64,000 nucleotides of DNA from Adiantum capillus-veneris. Lineage: Eukaryota; Streptophyta; Polypodiopsida; Polypodiales; Pteridaceae. Location: contig CM043946.1 in NCBI GenBank assembly GCA_014529385.2, forward strand, positions 21,134,577 through 21,198,576, in the 5' to 3' direction. Below the pieces are notes generated by a model that saw nothing but the letters and a program-made list of their open reading frames with translations, was not told where the DNA came from and did no database searches. Position 1 is the stretch's first letter. Each line of letters starts with the position of its first letter. The position numbers and the translations under genes are program-made. Shown here piece after piece: positions 56,345-64,000 of the stretch.

Positions 56345-57483
56345 CTAAACTGTGTGAAAAAACGGGTCCTGGTTTTGGCTTTTTTCAACTTTTTGCAACT
56401 ATACCACTCTAGAATTCATGTTTGTGAGGTCTATAATGCTAGAGAACTATCTTTAGTAGTCCTCAACATGTCCTGATGCTTCTAAGGAGAAATAAATGTT
56501 AAAGTTGTAAGTTATGACCAAATTACAAAAATTATCAAATCCTGTTTTTTAGCCAATTTAGCTCTTCTATGATTTATTTGGTGGCTTTCATGATATCCAA
56601 ATGTAGTTTTGATTTTCTATGTCGCATATTGCAACATAAAGCTAATATTCCTTGAGTTTTGGGGCAGCTAATACCCTATTTTGCATAGTAGACAACGATG
56701 GTTGATTTTTTCAATTATAGAAGAAAACAGAACATTCTAGTATATCAAGTATAGCTTTTTCAATATTGTTAGTTTCTTGTGACAACTACATGCATTTTGT
56801 AGGTAGTAACCATATATATCTAGTCATAAGAATCAAATTTGGCTAGATATTGAATAATTTCTATGGGATTCTACAACTCATAATGTTGAACCCAGTTTTT
56901 TCATGTTTGTTGTATTTAGTACTTCATCTTTGTCCCCAAGATTTCCCTTGGTAAGAGATATATTATTCTTTTGACATGCTCCATGGCTCCTTATGAACCT
57001 AAAGGACAATAGGGAACTAAGAAAACATGCATATATTATTTGTATTGAACGTGGCTATAGAAACTTTGATGATAGGTTTGCAGAATGGTAAAAATTCAAC
57101 TTTTTTGTATTTATCTCTTTTGTCAAAACAAAAAATAGTGAGTGAGAAGCAATCATATGTTCTGATCATCAACCCATTGAAGTTAACTAGGGAATTTATC
57201 TCAAGTCCTACAAAAACCCCCAATCTTATTTTTATGCAACAAAACGTAAGAAATGACTGTTTTGATGAAAATGTACCGGTCCATCAACTTTGGAGGCTTG
57301 GTTTGACCAAAAGATGAGAAATTTTACAAGTTTCTTATTTTTTCCACATGTAGTAAGCCTTGAACTATAACCTCATGAAAGGATTTTACAAAATGAGTGG
57401 ATCTACTATGGTTTTGGAGGTTTTTTTCAAAACCCTGAAAGGACACTTTTATGTCCTGTTAGGTTACCAACCTAGTGTTAAAG

Positions 57484-58467
57484 TGTGCGTTTGCTGTTCG
57501 CAGTGGGAGGCTATTGGGGCATATAATTTCTGAAGATAGTATTTCTGTGGATCCGGATAAAATATTCGCAATTATGGAAGCACCTCCACCGCGGAAACAT
57601 AAATAGTGTCAGATTTTCCTGGGTCAAGCCCGTTGGCATGGGAGGCATTTGCGGTTTGTCGCGCATTTGGCAATCCCGATTACTCAGGCAGCGCATGCTA
57701 TAGATTTTGAATGGACACAGGAATGTGATTTGGCTTTTCGGAGACTAAAACTTCAGCTATCCAAAGCCCTGATTATGCTTTCTCCGAATTGGGGTCAGCA
57801 TTTTCATGTGTTTGTGGATGCTTCGGATCGAGCTATTGGCAGTGTGCTGATGCAGGAACAAAGTCAAGGATGGTTCCGACCTGTCTATTATGCCAGCAGA
57901 CGATTATCATCCGCAGAAAGAAATTATTCAGTAACCAAAAGGGAATGTTTAGGGATGATTTATTCAGTGAAGAAATTTCGGCACTATCTGTTGGGCCGAT
58001 GTTTTTTCTTCCATGTGGATCATTTGGCTCTTTTATACCTGGTACGGCAACATAATTTGATACAAAGATTGGCCAGATGGGTGCTTTTGCTGCAGGAATT
58101 TGACTTTGAGGTCATACATCGTCCAGGGGCTCAGCATGCAGTGGCTGACTACCTATCCAGGTTAGATTCCGGTGAGTCGCCGACGGGTGTAGCTGATGAA
58201 TTTCCGGATGCATCTCTATTTCTAACAGGTGTAGTTGCAGAGGATACAGCAGTTCCACAACAGGCAAGGGTCATCCCTAGCATCCCATGGACATGGTATG
58301 AGGAGATGTTTCATTTTCTAGACAGAGGCGAAATACCTTCCTTCTTGTCTAGCCATCAGAGGAAACGTATGGCTATCAAAAGCAGGAATTTTGAGATTAT
58401 TATGGGGAAGCTCTATTATCATACGATGGCAGATGTATTACTCAGATGTGTGCTACCACAGGAGTAG
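57484..58467 (+). pseudogene. Element D RT end and RNase H
   Basis: It resumes the pol frame. FAVRSGRLLGHIISEDSISV completes RT, a TAG at 57604 follows KHK, then RNase H appears: GQHFHVFVDASDRAIGSVL (first Asp), VTKRECLGMIYSVKKFRHYL (Glu) and FFFHVDHLALLYL (Asp), ending with PGAQHAVADYLSRLD. The frame runs on to the TAG at 58465, one change from CAG, with integrase after it. RNase H would degrade the RNA strand during reverse transcription. Confidence 0.88.
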
Positions 58468-59553
58468 GAAGCAGTTTTGGAGGAAGTCCATATCGGTATT
58501 ACGGGAGGTCACTTTGCAGCATTAATCACAGCCAGAAAGGTTCTCCAATCAGGATTATGGTGGCCCACATTGTTTCAGGATGTGAGAAATTATGTGCAAC
58601 AGTGTGATGTGTGTCAGTGGTTGGGGCAACCTACCAAACGATCCAGAATTCCTTTTCAATCGGTTTTGCCCTTGGAGCCTTTTCAAAAGTGGGATTTGGA
58701 TTTTGTTGGACCTTTTAAACCAGTTGCAGCTCACACGGGTAATAAGTATATTTTGATAGCCACGGATTATGCTACCAAATGGGTGGAGGCATGGCCTTTG
58801 AGAGATAATACTGCAGCTTCTGTGGCTGGCTACTTATATAAGGATATCTTTTCCAGATATGGCTGCCCTATTGAGCTGGTTAGTGACAGGGGAAGTCATT
58901 TTTTGAATAAGGTGATGGAGAGAATGCTACGGTTTTATTTTGTATTGCACAGGAAATCTTATCCATATTATCCTCAGGCGAATGGGCAAGCAGAATCAAC
59001 TAATAAGCAATTGATTCGGATATTAACAAAGTTAGTGAATTTGCATCGAATAGATTGGGATGTGAAACTTCCTTCCGCCTTATGGGCCTATCGGACAGCT
59101 TATAAAGTGGCAACAGGATTGACTCCTTTTAAGTTGGCATTTGGCATGGAGGCAATCACCCCGGTGGAGCATGTGATTCTGAGTCTGCGGATGCTGATTG
59201 CGGATCGGCTTCTTCCGGAAGATTCTGTGATTTATCGTTTGGATCTTTTGCAGGAACTAGACGAAGAGTGGTTGCATAGCTTTGCGGTGCTGCAGGATCT
59301 GCAGTCTAGGCGGAAAAAATGGCTGGATCGCCCGAAAGCCCGGCAATTTGTTCGGGGAAAGCTGGTCCTTGTCTTTAACTCCTGCCTCGGGAAGATGCCT
59401 GGGAAGCTTAAATTATGGTGGTCAGGACCATTCTGGATTTTTCAAGCATGCGGGTCCATCTCTTTTTATTTGGCGGATTTGCCGGGGGAGGTTATTTATG
59501 TACCGGTCAATGGTTTTAGACTGCGCCATTATGTTTCACCTACCCGGATTTAG
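58468..59553 (+). CDS. Element D integrase
   Basis: 358 residues, open and complete for the domain. The zinc finger HHCC is present (HIGITGGHF, then YVQQCDVCQ). The core has DLDFVGPFKPV (first Asp), ELVSDRGSHFLNKVM (second Asp) and PQANGQAESTNKQLIR (Glu). After it come the usual ALWAYRTAYKVATGLTPFKL and a C-terminal KLKLWWSGPFWIF segment of GPF/Y type, without a chromodomain. The protein would join element DNA to the host chromosome. It is the best preserved coding block in the window, yet upstream stops in the same pol frame prevent its normal synthesis. Confidence 0.9.
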   Translation, partial: EAVLEEVHIGITGGHFAALITARKVLQSGLWWPTLFQDVRNYVQQCDVCQWLGQPTKRSRIPFQSVLPLEPFQKWDLDFVGPFKPVAAHTGNKYILIATDYATKWVEAWPLRDNTAASVAGYLYKDIFSRYGCPIELVSDRGSHFLNKVMERMLRFYFVLHRKSYPYYPQANGQAESTNKQLIRILTKLVNLHRIDWDVKLPSALWAYRTAYKVATGLTPFKLAFGMEAITPVEHVILSLRMLIADRLLPEDSVIYRLDLLQELDEEWLHSFAVLQDLQSRRKKWLDRPKARQFVRGKLVLVFNSCLGKMPGKLKLWWSGPFWIFQACGSISFYLADLPGEVIYVPVNGFRLRHYVSPTRI

Positions 59554-60639
59554 TGCCCCTTTGCTGAGGTACAAGAGTTGGAAGCCGCCCTAATAATGAT
59601 TGGGGATTCTTTTGCATGCAATCTTGGAAAGCGGGAAAGAAGCTATGATGGTTGCGACACCGTGGCTCACCCTATTTTGGGAAGTCATTGTGAGAGGGTT
59701 ACTACATGCAGACGATTATTGTTGTGCTTCTCCTATTTTGTGTATTGTGCGTCCTTAGCTCAATATTCTCTGCTCTTGCATCTCATCGTCACCATGACAA
59801 CTTCTCTCCTGCAATGCATCCCCTTCACTCTAGTATAGCAGTTAGCGCTCCGTCGAGTGGATGCTTGGCTGCAAGATTTGCGGCTATGCGTGTTCACCAA
59901 CTTGGATTGGTAAGGGATACCTGTTCACCTGTAGGCAACAGGTTTGATTGAGCAACTGGCTGTTGGAGATATGGTGGAGCTGAATAACCAACAGATTTAG
60001 TTGACAGCAGAAAGAATTTCCAACTGTTGCTGTTTTCCCAACGATGGAGTGGTGCGAGCATCTCATGTGATTCCTATTGCAGATGTCGAGCAGAAGTTTG
60101 GATTGAAAGTGAAAGGTGAATATAAGCTTTTAGGGTTGACAGATGTAGCGACCAGGGATACGTATAGATGGTTTCTCGAGGCAATTTGGCTACAAGCCAA
60201 AACCTATACCATCTTGACCAGAGCAAGGAATGTTTTGCATTCGACCAACTTTGGGCTAGTGGCTTGGGCAGCAGTTGTCAGAGAAAGGCTACTGGTGGAA
60301 TGCCAATGAGTGATGGCACAGTTGGGGTGAAATACCCCAACCAACACAAAATTTGGTCAGCTGTCACATTGATATTTCCCTTAAGGGAAGTTTTTCCTCT
60401 CGCCCTGTGTCCTTTATGCCATTTTGAAGATGACCGATTGGTGGTCCAAGGGACTGTTGCCCCTCTGTCGCAAACCCAGAGTTTGGCAGTTCTTGCTGGG
60501 CGGAAAATACAGTAGCAGAATGTTGGCATTGAGGATTTGTTGGGTCCATCGACTACAGTGGTACCCTCTGGAGCCCAAGAGATGGCCACTGCAGGACCAG
60601 AAACCCGCATGCGCGGTCGGGAGGAATAGTTGTTCTCTA
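59554..60639 (+). pseudogene. Element D region 3' of integrase, first part
   Basis: About 1.1 kb with degraded frames. One open piece at 60001-60309 encodes RASHVIPIADVEQKFGLKVK and DVATRDTYRWFLEAIWLQAK. I do not recognise it. The piece is in the same sense as pol and might be part of an extra ORF or a spliced leader of the one that follows. Confidence 0.4.
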
Positions 60640-61817
60640 CAACACCTCCTGTGATTGCATCTCCTGTGCCGGAGGATTCTACGGTGGCACGCTAGTGCTG
60701 CCAAATGCAGGAGAGAGTGGCAATTGTTACTCCACCTAGGACGCACTCTCCGGCTGCGGACGTTCCCTTGCAACCGGAACCTTCTATAACCACCAATGCG
60801 GCTGCCTCGACGGGAGATACTCTTCCCGCAGCGCTACCCTGGGAGGCTACGGCAGCAAACCCTGCTGACCAAATATAGGCGTGCGGCACTTTTTTGAGCA
60901 GACTTGTGGAGTCTATTCGTGCGGCCTAGCCAGCCCCCGCAGCAGAGGGTAGAGTTAATGAGCTGGAAACGCAGGTAACGGCCTTGCAGGCTCGCATTGC
61001 CGAGTTAACCACTCAAAATGAAGATTTGACTACAACGGCTCGCTAGAAGATAACAAAAATACAAACTCTTCGGGGGGCTAATGTTGCATTTGTGGCTTCC
61101 ATTCAAGAAGAACTACTTCAATTGCGAACGCAGCATAGTCTTGCCTCATACTTAACCTCGCAACCTGGTGATATAATGATCAGTATGAATGATTTGGATG
61201 CATTGGCAGTGGAGATGCAACAGGATCTCCGTATCTTTTTGGAAAATCAACTACAGAGCTGGAGCACACACTTATCTGCTGAGGTGAGAGCACAACCACC
61301 AACTCAGCAGGTTGTGGTGCAACAATCTGAGTCATCCAACACTGGCAGAGGTAAGAGTGTTGTTCTCGAAGGTTTTGATATTGCTAATTGGGTGCAAGCT
61401 ACAGAGGATTGTGCTGAGCCCCAGGCTCATGTATCTCGTTTGCAGAAAATGATTCGTCAATTTTGTAAGGAGCAGCGTAGGGTGTGTTTTTGGGTGGAGA
61501 CTTTGGCCCATTCTTTCTCCCTCAGTCTACCCCCATTCCCTCCATTTTGGTCTGCTCTCAATAGATACCTTTCTCGCTATTATCCTCTACATACGCCTCT
61601 TGCTCCTTTGCCACAGGTGCCGCAATCTATTTCTTTGCCAACGTAGTTTATTCCTCGGGCTCCTTGGCCGGAACATACTGAGATAGATCCACATCTTTTG
61701 GATGAGGTCTATCGGGCACATACTGCAGATTTTAGAGGCTTTGGCTACATTGACATTTCCTCTTCACCAGAACAGGTCGAAGATCAGCAACCGGAACCTT
61801 CCAACCAGACGGGCTGA
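60640..61817 (+). pseudogene. Element D additional 3' ORF with coiled coil
   Basis: A frame with few stops (TAG near 60927, 61047 and 61645, each one change from CAG) runs from about 60640 to a TGA at 61815, only 35 bp before the 3' LTR. It has a Pro/Ala/Thr-rich N-terminus, a heptad-like segment (VNELETQVTALQARIAELTT) and a second helical block (IQEELLQLRTQHSL). A region with ANWVQATEDCAEPQAHVSRL and an acidic end (DISSSPEQVEDQQPEPS) follows. The position is that of an envelope-like or accessory ORF in some plant Ty3 lineages. I see no transmembrane or signal segment, so I call it an accessory ORF of unknown role. Confidence 0.5.
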
Positions 61818-61851
61818 GCGTCGGTTCGCGCAATCCACCGTGCATGCCAGG

Positions 61852-62245
61852 TGTTACGGCATGAGTTGCACATGCGGTCTAGCGGAGGTATGGATATTGC
61901 GGATCAGGAGTCATGCGGTATGCGGTAACCTTGGTGGCAGTTCTTGACAAGATATCATGGGACAGGAGTGGGTGTACCGTTCCTGATCTGCGCTGGAGCA
62001 GCGATTGTATATGGGGGGGCATACCTGTCTTTGGATGTAACCAACCAATCTCTATGTTATTCATGACATCTACTGTTGTAACTCTGTGATCGGATTACAT
62101 ATGAATGAAGTAGGAGGTGTTCTGTGCGTGTGTACTGTGTACTGTCTTCTCTCCTATTTCTATGTGTTTGATGTTCACATAATGTAGTTTGTGGATAATT
62201 ATTCCCGTAATGCCTATTGCTCCTGTGCAGGCAATAGCCATTACA
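61852..62245 (+). repeat. Element D 3' LTR
   Basis: 394 bp matching 49315-49710, ending GCAATAGCCATTACA and followed by GCTCC. Confidence 0.92.
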
Positions 62246-62250
62246 GCTCC

Positions 62251-62924
62251 ATACATTTCATTTGGATATTTCCCTTTTTTTTGTCTTGTACATGATGTCC
62301 ACATGATGTGGAGATGACTTTGATTGGAGCTTTTCTATTTAGTTAGAATATGTTGACACTATTGAGAATGTGTTGAATTTTGTGAGATTGTAAAATTATA
62401 AAAGTGATGGAAATAAGAGTTTATGTGAAGGAAATCCCATGTGGGAGCCCAAGAAAGGGTGTACGGTTTTTTGTATGAAGAGGGTCTCCATACAAAAGAG
62501 ACTCTGGCAAAAAATTTAAGATTCACGTTTTATGTACAAGCTTAAAAATAAATACAAATGGTGCTTTTGATAAAGTTTCATTTTGCATAAGCATAGACAT
62601 GCTTACATATCTTAAAAGTGTTTGGTAGTTGAAGGATTGTACTATGAGGTTTTGAGTTTTTCCACGACACAATGATACTTAAAGATATCATTAGTGTAAA
62701 ATTAGGGTTCAAAAGCTCAAAAAAAAGTTCCAATTCTAAAAGCTCAAAACTAAAATCTCAAAACTAAAAGATCGCAAAAATAAAATCCCCGTCCCAACTC
62801 AACCTAGGGAGGCAAACCAAAATGGGCAAGTCCACTTCCTTGACAAGTACATCAATAGTTTGTTCTAAAACATGGTGCCATTGTCAAAAATGAGCCTTGA
62901 CTACGAGGATTCCCAATGGGCTCA
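62251..62924. other. A/T-rich non-coding DNA right of element D
   Basis: No ORF or repeat recognised, apart from short CTCAAAAC/AAAAGCTC repeats near 62705-62770. Confidence 0.5.
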
Positions 62925-63233
62925 TCAAAATGATGTTGGAATCCATCTTGGGATCCTCAAAATTGATCTTATAGTATCCTTTCCCAAGGAGTTGTATGTT
63001 GATGATCTTTCCCACCTTCTCAAGAAGTTTGGCTTACACGCGGTTGTGCATCTCTCCTCTATTGGGTCAGGTACCACTATCTTATAAATGATGAAGGTGG
63101 CATGAAGGCGCTCCACCTCTGCTATAAAGTGCACTTTACTCATTAACAAAAGAGCCATTTGGATGGTTGATACTTTGGGGTCAGGTGAGGAGGCTTTGTC
63201 AGAGTCCCTCTGAGGTGGAGCAAGAGCCTCCAT
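62925..63233 (-). pseudogene. Unidentified minus-strand ORF fragment
   Basis: 102 residues, including ALLLMSKVHFIAEVERLHAT, KIVVPDPIEER and PNFLRRWERSSTYNSLGKDT. The composition is protein-like (helical, mixed charged and aliphatic), but I do not recognise a family. It lies among retroelement debris and is probably a retrotransposon ORF remnant. Confidence 0.35.
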
Positions 63234-64000
63234 CCATGTTTTCTACTATTGAGGAGGAGATATGTCAGGACATGGGTCCTATGGGCAAGGCCACCGGCAC
63301 GGCCAGATAGTGTGTACGCTAGGGGGAGGCTATAAGATAGCACGGTTGGGTGGAGACTAGCACACAGATTACCACCGCCCTTTCATTGGTATCCGAGCTA
63401 TTTTTGGGAGGAGGCTAAAAGCGGCTCGTATGTGCGTGCGATGCCCTGCTTCTCTCCCACGTTCCGTAGACAGCGAGTTTCTAATGTGCTGTAAAAAGAA
63501 GAGAGGCACAATTTTCTATGTGAGTAGCACGTGGATAGACAGCGACAGTCGACCACGGTCGCCCCACCTACACCCTCCTAAGGTGGGCGACCAAGGCAAA
63601 CTCGATCGGCAACGAGGCCCGAAGGCTTCTGTTGGCACCGTTGGCTGCGTGCGTAGGAAGGCCGGCTTAACCCTTGCATGAAGGAGGGTTAAACCCACCC
63701 CATGAGGGTAAGAGGCCAGCACTTTACCATCAAGCTATTGGCCTTTGTTGTGTATAACAAGGAAAGATAGTCTACTTGTGCTGAACGGAAAACTAGAAGG
63801 AAAGGGAAAGCTTCAAACTTCAAGGAAGTAGCTTTACCCTTCCTTTTCACTTCTTGGATGAAGGCAAGTTTTCCTCCAAAAATTCTTTTTTCCTCAAGGA
63901 GGTAGCTTCAAAGTGAATAAAATCCTTCAAAAAAACGACAAGTTTTTGTGAAGAATCATCAAAGGTGTTCTTACAAGGAACGACAAGTGAAGCGCTCAAA
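63234..64000. other. Non-coding tail with possible LTR end and primer site
   Basis: On the plus strand, CCGCCCTTTCA (ending about 63387) is followed by TTGGTATCCGAGC. This is one base from the initiator-Met primer motif and would mark an LTR end with internal sequence beyond it. The rest (63440-64000) has no ORF of note. A stretch near 63690-63750, read on the minus strand, is weakly tRNA-like (TAGCTTGATGGTAAAG and GGGTTTAACCC resembling A and B boxes), possibly SINE-derived. Confidence 0.3.

Larger units (their letters stand above)
54717..57477. mobile_element. TTAA-flanked DNA element with CACTAGGTTGGTAA inverted ends
   Basis: It is 2761 bp. The left end reads CACTAGGTTGGTAATGGG and the right end reads TTACCAACCTAGTG, its inverse. 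Both sides carry TTAA (54713-54716 and 57478-57481); keeping one copy restores the RT frame. The subterminal block GGACACTTTTATGTCCT, itself palindromic, occurs three times near the left end (54747-54785) and once near the right (about 57441-57457). No transposase was recognised. TTAA duplication is typical of piggyBac, which I do not recall being described in land plants. A CACTA origin with coincidental flanking bases is the alternative. A foldback element is nested at 54944-56344. Confidence 0.8.
49315..62245 (+). mobile_element. Element D: Ty3 LTR retrotransposon with extra 3' ORF and nested insertions
   Basis: LTRs at 49315-49710 and 61852-62245 start TGTTA(T/C)GGCATGAG and end GCAATAGCCATTACA. 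The target duplication GCTCC is exact (49310-49314 and 62246-62250). Coding order on the plus strand is gag, zinc knuckles, protease, RT, RNase H, integrase, then a coiled-coil ORF before the 3' LTR. Integrase lacks a chromodomain, so it is not a chromovirus. RT is split by a solo LTR (53051-54650) and a TTAA-flanked DNA element (54717-57477). Excluding both, the element is about 8.56 kb. The pol frame from 50942 to 59553 has nonsense codons but no frameshift across the joins. Confidence 0.93.

Noticed and set aside
58468-59553. Functional integrase
   Set aside because: The domain is complete, but it lies in a pol frame with seven upstream stops and two insertions, so normal expression is not possible.
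63690-63750. Possible tRNA gene on the minus strand
   Set aside because: A- and B-box-like words are present, but I could not fold a cloverleaf with acceptor stem and anticodon arm. At most it is tRNA-derived SINE debris.

Overview
The window is a land-plant nuclear heterochromatin-type segment, made almost entirely of transposable elements nested in one another. Evidence for a plant is the combination of a CACTA transposon with TNP2-type transposase, a hAT transposase with BED and DUF659 regions, several Ty3 LTR retrotransposons (including a chromovirus) with tRNA-type primer sites, and GT-AG introns. I found no intact host gene and no structural RNA gene. The repeat density and an L1-like element with a non-CCHC type ORF1 suggest a large-genome plant, possibly a fern or other seedless plant. 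That is an impression; species cannot be read from the sequence.

Layout. 1-2838: a broken LINE with ORF1 and an endonuclease-RT ORF2 that has lost the RT palm. 2841-9994: element A, a decayed minus-strand Ty3 retrotransposon interrupted by an LTR-like block at about 4110-6440. 9995-27918: element B, a plus-strand LTR retrotransposon (TSD TTTGT/TTTGC) carrying gag and protease but no RT, RNase H or integrase. Inside B sit element C (11997-20904, minus strand, TSD GAGGG, a full-length chromovirus that splits the B gag ORF) and a solo LTR (25715-26523, TSD GGGAG). 27919-31260: hAT transposase remains. 31570-32895: a decayed protein-kinase gene fragment. 33485-34492: a foldback element. 34493-36394: low-complexity DNA.

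36395-47704 is an 11.3-kb CACTA transposon with matching ends and a TTT target duplication. Its minus-strand genes are TNP2 (42865 to 38646) and a second, Transposase_24-like ORF. It contains an 811-bp LTR-like insertion and, unusually, about 21 copies of a 173-bp tandem repeat between the transposase start and the element end. 47705-49314 is AT-rich flank.

49315-62245 is element D, a plus-strand Ty3 retrotransposon (396/394-bp LTRs, TSD GCTCC) with gag, protease, RT, RNase H, integrase and an extra coiled-coil ORF 3' of integrase. Its RT is split by a solo LTR of the C family (53051-54650, TSD ACTTG) and by a 2.76-kb TTAA-flanked DNA element (54717-57477), which itself carries a second foldback element with tandem 60-bp perfect palindromes. 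62251-64000 holds further retroelement debris.

How it fits together: clean target-site duplications let much of the insertion order be read (A, then B, then C and the 809-bp solo LTR; D, then the C-family solo LTR and the TTAA element). Coding decay in B and D is mainly in-frame nonsense codons that are each one C-to-T or G-to-A step from a sense codon, as expected for heavily methylated silent elements. The most unusual items are the 173-bp satellite inside the CACTA element, the palindrome arrays in the foldback element, the TTAA-flanked element, and the gag-protease-only element B with its repeated WVPK motif tail.
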